From: Brevibacterium sp. 'Marine'
GTDB taxonomy: Bacteria; Actinomycetota; Actinomycetes; Actinomycetales; Brevibacteriaceae
DNA: 64,000 nucleotides
Direction of reading: 5' to 3'
NCBI RefSeq assembly: GCF_012844365.1
Contig: NZ_CP051626.1
Span: 3,286,001 to 3,350,000 of the forward strand
In this document: in pieces, positions 1 to 8,160 of the stretch
Numbering within the stretch: position 1 is the first letter of the stretch
Layout of the letters: every line of letters begins with the position of its first letter
Translations under genes and position numbers: made by a program
Notes under the pieces: model-generated
What the model saw: the letters and a program-made list of their open reading frames with translations, nothing else
Told to the model about the DNA's origin: nothing
The model's database searches: none

Positions 1-655
1 TGCCGAGGAAGATCGCGGGGTACTGGAGGATCTGGCGCAGCACCGGATCGTGGAACGAGGCTTCGGCGAAGTCGGTCAGCGACGTTCCCAGCTGCCGGAC
101 GAGTTTCGGGAGCGCGCCGAGGATGTCCCGATGGAGCAGGGAGCGTGGTGAGGTGAAGGGGTTGTAGAGGAAGTGGGCGAGCGCGAGTTCCTTCGTGTGC
201 TCGGCCGAGTCGAGGTAGTCGTCGAGGGCGTCTCTCGTGCCGCGTTCGACGTTCTCGAAGGTCTCCAGGACTCGGGACCTGCCGTGCGGGATCGTGAGTG
301 CTCGAGTGTGCCCAGGGGCGCCCGAGATCGCATCGGCCGGACCCGGTGGGCTGAACACGGTGTAGCCGGGATCGAGCGTGCGCAGGTCGAGTTCGGCGTC
401 GGCGCTGGTGCCGACGAGAGCGAAGAAGTGTTCGAAGACCTCGGGCATGAGATACCAGGAGGGCCCAGTGTCGAATCGGAAGCCCTCACGCTCGAACACG
501 CCGATGCGCCCGCCGAGGCGGGGGTTCTTCTCGAACAGGTCGACCGAGTGCCCTTCGCGGGCGAGGAGGATCGCCGTGGCCAGCCCGGCGGCTCCCCCGC
601 CGATGACACCGGTGCGCGGGCTGCTGCCGGCAGCAGAGCCGAACCGCCTGTTCAC
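1..655 (-). CDS. crtI: Phytoene desaturase CrtI, C-terminus outside window
   Basis: FAD-dependent phytoene desaturase of carotenoid synthesis, acting at the membrane on the phytoene made by CrtB. The first 218 codons are present. A dinucleotide-binding fold starts near residue 18 (GVIGGGAAGLATAILLARE) and is followed by the CrtI-typical stretch containing LGGRIGVFE and FDTGPSWYLMPEVF. The start is taken as GTG at 655, whose GTGA overlaps the crtB stop, so the two genes are translationally coupled and share one leftward operon. The 3' part runs off the window. Family assignment is secure from the N-terminal motifs; the number of desaturation steps cannot be read from the sequence. Confidence 0.92.
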   Translation of the reverse strand, partial: MNRRFGSAAGSSPRTGVIGGGAAGLATAILLAREGHSVDLFEKNPRLGGRIGVFEREGFRFDTGPSWYLMPEVFEHFFALVGTSADAELDLRTLDPGYTVFSPPGPADAISGAPGHTRALTIPHGRSRVLETFENVERGTRDALDDYLDSAEHTKELALAHFLYNPFTSPRSLLHRDILGALPKLVRQLGTSLTDFAEASFHDPVLRQILQYPAIFLG

Positions 656-1587
656 TTCCGCCCCTCGCGGGCTGCGGTCATGAGTGCGTGAGCTGTCAGT
701 CGAGCCTTGACGGCGTTCGGAACCCGCACCCGCTGCCGGTAGAGCTCGGCGACGGGGGTCGTGGCGATCCTGTCGGTCAGTGCGGTGAAGAGCGCACAGG
801 CGCAGCGGACCGCGGTGCGTGCGTCCTTCGGCAGTCCGGTGATGGCATCCTGGGCGGCGGCGAGCTGCTGCCGGATCGTGTTCACCCACTCGGCTTTCTC
901 GGCCTCGGTGAGCCGGTGTCCCGGGGTGAGGTAGCTGCGGCCGAGGCGCTGATCGTCGTCGGCCAGGTCGCGCAGGAAGTTGACGTTCTGGAACGCTGCT
1001 CCCAGCTGCCGAGCACCGTATTCGAGCCGCGCGACCTCAGCGGGGGTGCGGTCGAGATCGATGAGGAAGACCTTGAGGCACATGAGTCCGACGACCTCGG
1101 CGGACCCGAAGACGTACTCGGCATGTTCTTTCGCATCGAAGCCGCGGACCGGCGACGTCTGCCCCTCCTCGGTCCCGAGATCGGAGGCGGTGTCCGCGCG
1201 ATCGAGATCTGCTCGCATCGAGGCGAAGAAGGGGTCGATGAGCTCGGCGCCGATGTCGGCTGCGCGGGCGGTCCGCGCAAAGGCGTGGATGACGAGGTTG
1301 TCGCTGACTCCGCTGCTCAGCGCCGCGTGGGTGGCGGCAACGAACCCGCCCAGCATCTCCTGCTGTTCAGGCTCGGCCAGGCCCGCCTCGGCGGCCAGAC
1401 CGTCGACGATCTCATCGGCGATGCGGACCAGAGCGTAGATGTTGCGGATATGGTGTCGGTTCCTGGCCCCGAGCAGTCTGACCGCGAGTCCGAAAGAGGT
1501 CGAATAGCTCGCGATCACGGCCCTCGTCGCATCCTCGGCGGTGCGCGTGTAGAGGTCATCGGTGGTGGTGCGACTTCGCGACGTCAT
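652..1587 (-). CDS. crtB: Phytoene synthase CrtB
   Basis: Squalene/phytoene synthase family, 311 residues, condensing two geranylgeranyl diphosphates to phytoene. The two Mg-diphosphate binding Asp-rich motifs are visible: DEIVD at residues 58-62 and DLADDDQRLGRSY in the second half. A longer reading frame extends upstream, but ATG at 1587 fits the family N-terminus (YTRTAEDATR...SYSTSFGLA). It also sits exactly 7 nt after a TAAGCT -10 hexamer, which suggests a leaderless transcript. The gene overlaps crtI by 4 nt. Remaining carotenoid genes would be expected to the left of the window. Confidence 0.93.
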   Translation of the reverse strand: MTSRSRTTTDDLYTRTAEDATRAVIASYSTSFGLAVRLLGARNRHHIRNIYALVRIADEIVDGLAAEAGLAEPEQQEMLGGFVAATHAALSSGVSDNLVIHAFARTARAADIGAELIDPFFASMRADLDRADTASDLGTEEGQTSPVRGFDAKEHAEYVFGSAEVVGLMCLKVFLIDLDRTPAEVARLEYGARQLGAAFQNVNFLRDLADDDQRLGRSYLTPGHRLTEAEKAEWVNTIRQQLAAAQDAITGLPKDARTAVRCACALFTALTDRIATTPVAELYRQRVRVPNAVKARLTAHALMTAAREGRK

Positions 1588-1592
1588 GTTCG

Positions 1593-1605
1593 TTAGCTTA
1601 GCTAA
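1593..1605 (-). promoter_or_regulatory. crtB promoter with palindromic operator
   Basis: The 13-bp dyad TTAGCT-T-AGCTAA contains the leftward -10 hexamer TAAGCT (1595-1600), and 7 nt separate it from the crtB ATG. Position and symmetry fit a repressor site of MarR type; MarR-family repressors control carotenoid genes in some actinobacteria (established). Neither MarR gene in this window is adjacent, so the regulator is unknown. Confidence 0.5.
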
Positions 1606-1820
1606 AGAAAGGCCTGAGGAGCGAATCTCCGCCGTGGGCCGAGACACCCCTGCTTGGCCGCTGCGGTGCGTGGGGTTGAGGATCCCGGAGGTCACTCGAG
1701 TCCTCTAGACGAGTCCTGCAGATCTGTAAAGACCCTTCCGCACGCACCCCGCCCTCAATAGCGTCACTGGCAGCACGGGAGTCCCTGGCGGCTCCTCGAT
1801 CCGATCCGGAGGATGACATC

Positions 1821-2957
1821 ATGACTTCGCCCATCCAACTGGCCCGCACCTATGCGCGCTCCTACGAGGCATCGTCACGCAAGGACAAGGGCACGATCCT
1901 CGATACGGTCACTGAGGCCACTGGTTGGACTCGCGATCACGCGCGCCACCAGCTGCGCAGCCAGTTCCACCAGATCAGGGCCGGGGTTTCCCTCGACGCC
2001 GTCGTCGATCGCCGCCGCCTCAAACCGAAGAAGTTCTCCCCCCGCGCCCAGCGGGCTCTCGAACTGGTGTGGAAGTCGTCCGGCCGCCCCTGCGGCAAGT
2101 ACCTCGAGGCGGCGATGTCCGACTGCCTCGACTCCTTGGAGAGACACGGCCACCTCCGTGAGGGACGACACGGCTATTCGCCCTCGGTGCGAAGGGAACT
2201 GCTCGATATCTCCGCGGCGACGATCGATCGGTACCTGCGCGGAGCCAAGGCAGACGACCACGAAATCTCGTGGCTGACCGGCACCGGGGCGGGGATGCGT
2301 GCTTCGCTCCCCCGGCAGCACATGCGTTCGCTCCTCGAGCCCGAACCCGGCTACTTCCTCGTCGAACTGCTGACGATCACGACCCCGACAGGCAGAGACT
2401 GCACCACAGTGACATTCACCGACGTCGAGATCGGTTGGGTGCACACGAGGACCTTCGCCCCCGGCACGCAGATCGTCGACATGCTCGCGCAGATGGTCCG
2501 TGCAGTGCCTTTCATCGTCACCGGAGTCCTGTTGCCGTCAACGGCCGCAGACAGGGCCATCGAGACGTGGGCGGGGGACAACCTCATCGAATACCACTGC
2601 ACGAGCGATCTCCGGCAGGGATCTCGTGTGCCCGATCGAACGTTCAGCGGCCTTGACCTTCCGCTCGGTACGCCGCACGACATCGATGCCGCGATCGCGA
2701 GAGTCAACGAGCTGTGGTCGGCCCTGGCCGACCGCCTCAACTACTTCATGCCCGTGAAGAACCCGGTGGGCTGGCGTCTCACTCCCGCCGGAGAGCGGCG
2801 ACGCGAATACGATCGACCGGACACACCGATCTCCCGACTCATCGCATCCGGCATCCTCTGTCCCGAACAGTCTCGGGAACTGCGTGAGGAGAGTCAGGGC
2901 CTCGACATCGCCGGTCTCACTGGACGGATCGACGAGCTGAAGTCGACTCTGCGATGA
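1821..2957 (+). CDS. Transposase-like protein with degraded catalytic core
   Basis: 378 residues resembling IS transposases with an integrase core. The N-terminal part has the pattern ARSYEASSRKDKGTILDTV then ATGWTRDHARHQL, a central CGKYLEAAM segment, and a linker DISAATIDRYL that normally precedes the DDE domain. In the catalytic region the acidic residues look replaced: the first strand reads FLVELLTITT where these enzymes have an Asp, and the second site reads LLPSTAADRAIETW instead of a D-x-G motif. No terminal inverted repeats or target duplication were found around it. A GGAG-type ribosome site precedes the ATG. I infer an immobile, possibly domesticated gene; a decaying IS remnant is the alternative, although the frame is fully open. 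Confidence 0.65.
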   Translation: MTSPIQLARTYARSYEASSRKDKGTILDTVTEATGWTRDHARHQLRSQFHQIRAGVSLDAVVDRRRLKPKKFSPRAQRALELVWKSSGRPCGKYLEAAMSDCLDSLERHGHLREGRHGYSPSVRRELLDISAATIDRYLRGAKADDHEISWLTGTGAGMRASLPRQHMRSLLEPEPGYFLVELLTITTPTGRDCTTVTFTDVEIGWVHTRTFAPGTQIVDMLAQMVRAVPFIVTGVLLPSTAADRAIETWAGDNLIEYHCTSDLRQGSRVPDRTFSGLDLPLGTPHDIDAAIARVNELWSALADRLNYFMPVKNPVGWRLTPAGERRREYDRPDTPISRLIASGILCPEQSRELREESQGLDIAGLTGRIDELKSTLR

Positions 2958-3145
2958 TGAGCGATGGCCGGGCAATTGCGATCGCCCTTCCGCCGAACCG
3001 TTCGGTGCTCAGCGTTCCGCTCGTCCGGTCAACGGCTCTGTCGGCACGGCTCATCGGCATGACTCGTGCGAGCAGTCAGAACCTGCCCTCCGACGCAGAG
3101 GAGGTCACCGCCTCGTCGCGTGGAGGAGAGAGCAGAGACCGATGA
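2954..3145 (+). CDS. Possible small ORF bridging two genes
   Basis: A 63-codon frame that overlaps the preceding and following genes by 4 nt each (ATGA at both ends), the arrangement of translationally coupled genes. No domain, membrane segment or homology is recognisable and the third-position GC is only moderately high. It may be spacer DNA between the transposase-like gene and the next gene. Included only because of the double overlap. Confidence 0.22.
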   Translation: MMSDGRAIAIALPPNRSVLSVPLVRSTALSARLIGMTRASSQNLPSDAEEVTASSRGGESRDR

Positions 3146-3528
3146 CGGGACCGCCTCCTGATACCCCATCCTTCGGCGAGCCGGAGAGCGGTCCCGACGA
3201 ACAGCTCAGGTGTCAGCTGGCCGAGGCTGTCAACGACCGGCGAATGTCCGTCAATGACATCTGGCTGCACTACTTCAGCATCGGCGGCAGCGTGGGCGAA
3301 TACGAACTCGAAGCGTACATCAATTCTTCGTACGCGATCTCGAGTCTGCAGCGCGACATCCTCGCACAGGCCGTCAACGAACTCATCGATGCTCAGTCGG
3401 ATCCGCCGCGAGCGCCGTACAGCGGCGATTCACACGTCCAGAGCGATGACCATCAGTCGCGGGAGGGTCACGACGAGAAACCGCTGTCAGAGCCCATTGA
3501 CGACGATCCCGGCGCGGACGAATACTGA
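3142..3528 (+). CDS. Conserved small protein, paralogue of the gene at 15458
   Basis: 128 residues, function unknown. A central block of about 50 residues (VNDIWLHYFSIGG, EYELEAYI, LQRDILAQAVNELID) is nearly repeated in the protein encoded at 15458-15766, so this is a real family rather than chance coding. The C-terminal third is acidic and low in complexity. It lies just upstream of the GAF-ANTAR gene in the same direction, which suggests a stress or signalling context. No catalytic motif or membrane segment is visible. Confidence 0.75.
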   Translation: MTGPPPDTPSFGEPESGPDEQLRCQLAEAVNDRRMSVNDIWLHYFSIGGSVGEYELEAYINSSYAISSLQRDILAQAVNELIDAQSDPPRAPYSGDSHVQSDDHQSREGHDEKPLSEPIDDDPGADEY

Positions 3529-3580
3529 AGTCAGCGATCCGAGGGTCGACACCTGAGACACGATTGGAGTGGCATCTCTG

Positions 3581-4360
3581 ATGAATGAGACCTCGACAGA
3601 ACCGGCCGACGACCACGTTGGAATACCCAGCGATGCGGCTGCAGTTCCCGCGCCGACCGATCCCGAGGCCGAACGGCATCGACTGACGGCGCAGATCGGC
3701 GAGTGGGCACGCTCCCTCGTGCTCGAACCCGATGACCTCGTCCTCAAGGTGATGGTGGACGAAGCGCTGCGAATCATCCCGGGGGTCGATTACGCGTCGC
3801 TCTCGATCGTCAGCCGCGATGACATCATTCGGTCCCGAGCTCCCTCAGACATGGTCCCCGAGCGACTGGACGCTCTGCAGTCGGAGCTGCACGAAGGACC
3901 GTGCTTCGACTCCATCCGCGAGCATCGCATCGTCCGGGCCCCCGATCTCACCGATCCCACTCCCTGGCCCCGGTTCGCCTCCAGCGCGGTCGCGGAGGGG
4001 GTGAGGAGCATGCTCGCCTTTCAGCTCTTCGTCGAGACCGACAGCCTCGGCGCCCTCAACCTGTACTCGAAGACGCCCCGCGCCTTCGACCAGGAGTCGG
4101 AGGACATCGGAAGCGGGGTGGCTGCCCATGCCTCTCTGGCTCTGGCCAACGCGCAGAAGCAGGGTCAGCTCTACGAGGCAGTGGCCTCGCGAGATCTCAT
4201 CGGCCAGGCCAAGGGGATCCTCATGGAACGGCACAAGATCAGTGAGCACGAGGCGTTCCTGCTGCTCACGAAGGTGAGCTCGAAGACGAACACGAAGCTG
4301 CGTGAGGTCGCCGAGGAGTTCGTCCGCACCGGTGCGCTGCCGGGCATGGTGACCGACTGA
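3581..4360 (+). CDS. GAF-ANTAR RNA-binding antitermination regulator (copy 1)
   Basis: About 259 residues. An N-terminal GAF sensor fold spans about 35-165 (LRIIPGVDYASLSIV, then EGPCFDSIREHRIV, then SMLAFQLFVETDSLGALN). A C-terminal ANTAR domain spans about 190-245, containing DLIGQAKGILMERHKISEHEA. ANTAR domains bind two-hairpin RNA and prevent transcription termination (established). The input signal to the GAF domain is unknown. A GTG at 3569 is an alternative start; the ATG at 3581 is preferred because GGAG lies upstream. The protein is a close paralogue of the one at 28727, and both are followed by a GNAT-like gene. Confidence 0.9.
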   Translation: MNETSTEPADDHVGIPSDAAAVPAPTDPEAERHRLTAQIGEWARSLVLEPDDLVLKVMVDEALRIIPGVDYASLSIVSRDDIIRSRAPSDMVPERLDALQSELHEGPCFDSIREHRIVRAPDLTDPTPWPRFASSAVAEGVRSMLAFQLFVETDSLGALNLYSKTPRAFDQESEDIGSGVAAHASLALANAQKQGQLYEAVASRDLIGQAKGILMERHKISEHEAFLLLTKVSSKTNTKLREVAEEFVRTGALPGMVTD

Positions 4361-4478
4361 TCGGGCACGCCCGGTTTTTCATTCTCTTCGACCTGCTACT
4401 TGTTGTCCGGTGCGGCTCTGGGCTACGCTGAAAGTCGGTCAAGCAGATGGCCTCCTTCCTGAACTCAAGGGGACCACT

Positions 4479-4799
4479 GTGTACACTCTGCTCAACAACA
4501 GCGACGCTTCCAAATTCGATCTCTACCTTCCCGGACAGCTCGTCGCCTCGCTTCACTACACGATCACACCGGACGAGATCATGTTCGTCTACTGCGAGGC
4601 CATTGAGCCCCTCGATTCGGAACGGCATTGCCGCGAACTTCTGCGCTTGGCGCTCGACGATTCACTCAACCGCCGGATCCCCATCACCGTCTCCTGCCCG
4701 ATCGCGCGCAAGTACATCGACAGCGACCCGAAGATCGGTGCCCAGATGCAGACTCTGCCCAAGAGCGTCGGGCATAAGCATGAGGGCGCACTCGACTAG
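4479..4799 (+). CDS. Small GNAT-like (COG2388-type) acetyltransferase, copy 1
   Basis: 106 residues. The order of elements, FDLYLPGQLVASLHYTI, then FVYCEAIEPL, then a helix with CRELLRLALDDSLNRR and finally PITVSCPIARKYI, matches the short GCN5-like family typified by YjdJ/COG2388 proteins. These have a minimal acetyl-CoA fold and no known substrate. The start is GTG at 4479: AAGGGGA lies 5-12 nt upstream, and the paralogue at 29609 uses the same GTG-TAC start with a better AAGGAG. It ends 9 nt from the convergent CBS gene. Confidence 0.75.
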   Translation: MYTLLNNSDASKFDLYLPGQLVASLHYTITPDEIMFVYCEAIEPLDSERHCRELLRLALDDSLNRRIPITVSCPIARKYIDSDPKIGAQMQTLPKSVGHKHEGALD

Positions 4800-4808
4800 C
4801 CACCGATC

Positions 4809-5228
4809 TCACTCGGACATCTTCTCCACAAGGTCGCCGATGCGGGTGTCCCATTCGCTGCGAGCCACATCGGCCTGAGCGAGCATGCCCACGAGTTCGT
4901 GCCCGTCGATGACGGGAAGTCGGCGGACCTGGTGGTCCTTCATCGTCTGCAGAGCCTCGCCGACGTTGTCATCGGCACCGATGGTCACCGGCTTGCCCTG
5001 GGCGAGGTCCCCGACTATCGCCGTCTTCGGATCTCCGCCCTCGGCGATGCACTTCACGACGATGTCACGATCCGTGATCATCCCTTTGAGTCGGTGGTCC
5101 TCTCCGCAGATCGGAAGGGATCCGAAACCGTCCTCGCGCATGTGCTGCGCAGCCTTTTCGAGTGTCTCGTTCTCGCCGACGCACCTCGCGCCCGGACTCA
5201 TCAGCTCACGTGCTGTCGTCATCGTCAT
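4809..5228 (-). CDS. CBS-domain pair protein
   Basis: 139 residues made of two CBS motifs (about 8-62 and 73-130), with the signatures GSLPICGEDHRLKGMITDRD and RRLPVIDGHELVGML. Stand-alone CBS pairs bind adenosine nucleotides and act as energy or redox sensors (established). The partner here is unknown. The start at 5228 is supported by GAGGAG 5 nt upstream. It is convergent with the GNAT-like gene and transcribed from the 5.3-kb gap. Confidence 0.88.
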   Translation of the reverse strand: MTMTTARELMSPGARCVGENETLEKAAQHMREDGFGSLPICGEDHRLKGMITDRDIVVKCIAEGGDPKTAIVGDLAQGKPVTIGADDNVGEALQTMKDHQVRRLPVIDGHELVGMLAQADVARSEWDTRIGDLVEKMSE

Positions 5229-5668
5229 CGTCTCCTCGTGTCAGTGTGCGTGTCGGTTGCTCTCCCGCAGCGGGAACGGGCGGCTGACCGACTCTCCGGG
5301 TGCGGGACACTCATCATGCTGAGTGCTCCCGAGGGGTGTCCAGGGGGCGGCTGCCCCGGACGGGTGCCTCAGACACCGCTGCCGTTCCGGACCGCTGACG
5401 GAGGCGAAGTTCTCGTTGCGCGGCTGCGCATATCCTCAGCGGCGATGAAGTGTGAGTCTCGTACGGCCGCTGACACCGGCGCTGCACTTTGTCACGCTGT
5501 CAGTTCAGCCACCACCGACGATGAGGAACCAGCGGATGACACAGACAGGTGCGATCGACGAACTGCCATACCTCCGTTGTGCGACGGCTCCCATCGGGCA
5601 GTCGGCTTCCGTGTCCCCGCTCCACCCCCGTCGGCAGAACCTCCGCCGGGGACGGATGAGCGGGGGTC
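5229..5668. other. Gene-free interval between CBS gene and gas-vesicle operon end
   Basis: No convincing coding frame on either strand. It must hold the leftward promoter of the CBS gene and the end of the gas-vesicle operon. The only structure I see is an imperfect GC-rich hairpin at 5338-5361 (GTCC-AGGGGGC ... GCCCC-GGAC). A forward open stretch at 5452-5691 lacks coding character. Confidence 0.6.
5338..5361. terminator. GC-rich hairpin, possible end of gas-vesicle operon
   Basis: Inverted repeat GTCC(A)GGGG...CCCC(G)GGAC with a short loop, located about 310 nt beyond the last gas-vesicle operon stop. No U-tract follows, so intrinsic termination is uncertain. Confidence 0.3.
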
Positions 5669-7315
5669 TCAGTCGCCCCGCACAGGGCTGACTCCCGAGG
5701 CCTGATCGTAGACAGCCAGACCCCGGCGGAACGCTCGGCTCCGAGCATAGCTGTGCACTGTGTCGAGCACTTCGCGTTGGTGTTCTGCCTTCTGCGCGAA
5801 CTCACGGAACTGTTCGGCATCCAGGCCGAGTCCCTCGGCGTTGTCGTCGAGCGTCTGCCACATCCCCAGTTTGCCGATGACCGCGCTGCGCATCAGCTCG
5901 GCTTCGAGCACAAGGGTCATGGGCGAGCGCTTGAGCAGCGAACCATTGGCCTTGAGCCTGCCGACCCGTTCGCCGACCCACGACACCGCTTCGGCGATGG
6001 GACGGCGCCGGAGACCGAGCTCGCCGATGAGGTGCTGGACGTACAGATGCTCTCCGCGGATCTCCGCGGCGAGCTCGGACAGAGCCGCGAAGACGGGAGT
6101 GTCGACGAAGTCGGCCGCCATCCGTTCGATCCTCTCCGCTCCGGCGGTGGCCCCGGTGAGATGATCGCTGAGATAGAGCCCCAAGAGGTCCATGTCGACC
6201 TCACTGTGCTCCTCGTCCGCACCCGGTGCTTCGTGCCCGCTGCTCGTATCGTCCGCTGCCCGCAGCCGCGTATGTTCGACATCGCGTGGACGGAGCGGAA
6301 CGGAAGCGGCCCCCTCACCGTCGGCCATGCCTTTGAGCAGTTCACGCGCGGCGTCCATGGCACTGTACTCCGGCTCCCAGTCGAGTTCCCGCCGTGCGCG
6401 CGCATTGTCCATCAGCGGCACGTGCAGTCCCATGTCGAGCCATCCTGCATCGGCGGCGACCAGTGAGCTGCTGTGGCCCATGCTCAGAGCCGCGCGCACT
6501 GCGCCGTTCGGCACCGGGACGTGTCTGCCGTGGTCGAGCAGTTCGGCCAGATCCTTCGGTTCGAGCACACCATCGGCGCAGATGTTGAAGGCGCCCGAAC
6601 GGCGTCGGAGGACACTGGCGACATAGGCGCGGGCGACATCGGTCGAGTGCACTGCCTGGACGCCGCGCAGTCCCGCGGGCAGCGGCAGGAACGGCAGCCG
6701 GCCCGCGCGCAGCAGCTGGACGGGCATCCAGGTGCTGAGGAAGTACCGCTGTATCTCCGAGGCAGCAGGGGCACCGAAGATGAGTGCAGGGCGCAGCCGG
6801 GTCACCACGACCTCGGGGTGGTCGGCGCAGAAGTCGTCGAGTACGCGTTCCTGGGCGGCTTTGTCCACGCTGTAGTGGGAGGAGCGGATCCCCTCGGTCG
6901 GCCACGCCTCATCGTGCATGTCCATGCTGTCATCGGGAGAGTAGGCGCCGACCGAGGACGCCACGACGAGATGCGGGACGCCGGCCGCCGCGACGGCTGC
7001 GGCCACGCGGGCCGTGCCGTCGACATTGACGCGTCGGAGCAGATCTCGGTCGCTGTTGGGCTGGATCAGCCAGGCCAGATGGATGACGGCGTCGGCACCG
7101 GTCAGCGCTTCTGTGAGATCGCGGTGGGCCGTGTCCTCGCTGCTCGCGGCGGCGATGTCGATCGCTCTCCATTCGCACCCGGAATACGGTTCGGCCTCGA
7201 TGTCGGGCATCCGTCTGGAGATCCCCAGCACCGAGGTGATGTCGGGCGCGCGCCCGAGCACCTCGAGGACCGCTGTACCGACGTTGCCGGTGGCTCCGAT
7301 GACTGCGACTCTCAT
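5669..7315 (-). CDS. NAD-dependent epimerase fused to a helical-bundle domain
   Basis: 548 residues. Residues 1-320 form an extended SDR/epimerase: VAVIGATGNVGTAVLEVLG nucleotide loop, HLAWLIQPN, VVASSVGAYSP and the catalytic HYSVDKAAQE (Tyr-x3-Lys). After a Glu/Asp-rich linker, residues about 375-530 are all helical (LGLYLSDHLTGATAGAERI, GLRRRPIAEAVSW, LKRSPMTLVLEAELM) and resemble a small actinobacterial four-helix, ferritin-like family of unknown role. The ATG overlaps the gvpL stop by 4 nt, so it is the last gene of the gas-vesicle operon. The pairing with vesicle genes is unexplained. Possible roles are modification of a nucleotide-sugar or isoprenoid. Confidence 0.8.
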   Translation of the reverse strand: MRVAVIGATGNVGTAVLEVLGRAPDITSVLGISRRMPDIEAEPYSGCEWRAIDIAAASSEDTAHRDLTEALTGADAVIHLAWLIQPNSDRDLLRRVNVDGTARVAAAVAAAGVPHLVVASSVGAYSPDDSMDMHDEAWPTEGIRSSHYSVDKAAQERVLDDFCADHPEVVVTRLRPALIFGAPAASEIQRYFLSTWMPVQLLRAGRLPFLPLPAGLRGVQAVHSTDVARAYVASVLRRRSGAFNICADGVLEPKDLAELLDHGRHVPVPNGAVRAALSMGHSSSLVAADAGWLDMGLHVPLMDNARARRELDWEPEYSAMDAARELLKGMADGEGAASVPLRPRDVEHTRLRAADDTSSGHEAPGADEEHSEVDMDLLGLYLSDHLTGATAGAERIERMAADFVDTPVFAALSELAAEIRGEHLYVQHLIGELGLRRRPIAEAVSWVGERVGRLKANGSLLKRSPMTLVLEAELMRSAVIGKLGMWQTLDDNAEGLGLDAEQFREFAQKAEHQREVLDTVHSYARSRAFRRGLAVYDQASGVSPVRGD

Positions 7316-8160
7316 GTTGTCTCCCCCTGCGGGTTCGGCGTCGGCTCGTCTGATGCAGAACTGCTCGGGTTCCGCTCCTCGCTGATGGAGACGTCGGCGA
7401 AGGAATACGGCGGCCACGGGCCGAGGAAGCGGATGGACAGAGCGGGCTGGGCTTTTCTGAGCGCGGTGAGCTCGGCTCCCAGCGCCGCGATCTCTGTGCT
7501 TCTCACCAGGCACGAGGCCATGATCACCGGTGTCAATCCGCTTTCGCGGCTCGTGGAGCGGTGTTCCTCGATGTCGAGGCAGTGGGCAGCGATCCTGGCC
7601 CTGATCTCCGGATAGATCCTGTCGGCCGCTCGATCGACGATCTCCTTCTCCGTCTTCTCCACTCGCTTCTCGAGCAGTCGGCGCACTCCTGCAGGACGGC
7701 TCTCCATCTCCGTCCTCATTTCGCCGACCTCTGCGTCGACCTCGTCGAGCAGGCCTGCGTCCAGGGACAGTTCGACGCGCAGCTCGGAGGTGTCGCGCAG
7801 CTCCTCGAGTCGTGCCGACAACGTCTCCGCGGAGTCGTCGAGCCAATGTTCGAGCTGTTGGGTCGCCGTCGCCTCGGTCTCCGGGTCCGAGCGGACGATG
7901 ACGTTGAAGGAGACCGGGAGGAGGGCCGGTGAGTTCTGCCAGGCATCATCGATGACTTCGCTGTGTTCGAGCACCCACCGACGCACGGAATCGTCCGGCC
8001 CGTCGAAGGGACCTCGGGTGTGGCGGTGGACCACGGCCCTCGGTCCCCTGTCGCGTCCGACTATGTGGAGCGCGTTACCGTCGATGCCCGTGACGGCAGG
8101 AGCGTAGTCGTCGCCGGCGACGATGGCGTAGACGTAGAGCATGTCGCCTTCGGCGTTCAT
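7312..8160 (-). CDS. gvpL: Gas vesicle protein GvpL/GvpF family (distal copy)
   Basis: 282 residues of the GvpL/F family, minor gas-vesicle proteins that contact the GvpA shell during nucleation. The N-terminus YVYAIVAGDDYAPAVTGIDG, the region ALLPVSFNVIVRS and the C-terminal LSIRFLGPWPPYSFADV are family-typical. ATG 8160 overlaps the gvpK stop by 4 nt, and the stop overlaps the following epimerase. It is a second family member beside the gene at 10733; which one is F and which L is named by position only. Confidence 0.9.
   Translation of the reverse strand: MNAEGDMLYVYAIVAGDDYAPAVTGIDGNALHIVGRDRGPRAVVHRHTRGPFDGPDDSVRRWVLEHSEVIDDAWQNSPALLPVSFNVIVRSDPETEATATQQLEHWLDDSAETLSARLEELRDTSELRVELSLDAGLLDEVDAEVGEMRTEMESRPAGVRRLLEKRVEKTEKEIVDRAADRIYPEIRARIAAHCLDIEEHRSTSRESGLTPVIMASCLVRSTEIAALGAELTALRKAQPALSIRFLGPWPPYSFADVSISEERNPSSSASDEPTPNPQGETT

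Noticed and set aside
1598..1849. Leftward frame upstream of crtB
   Set aside because: Covers the crtB promoter and operator and has no similarity to anything; regulatory DNA is a better explanation.
1700..3000. Complete insertion sequence around the transposase-like gene
   Set aside because: No terminal inverted repeats or target duplication found, and the catalytic residues look degraded.
5452..5691. 79-codon frame in the gap before the gas-vesicle operon end
   Set aside because: No ribosome site, no coding character, and it overlaps the 3' end of the epimerase gene.
6473..7615. 380-codon rightward open frame opposite the epimerase
   Set aside because: Antisense to a clear SDR/epimerase gene and to gvpL, with no protein motif; long antisense frames are expected at this GC content.
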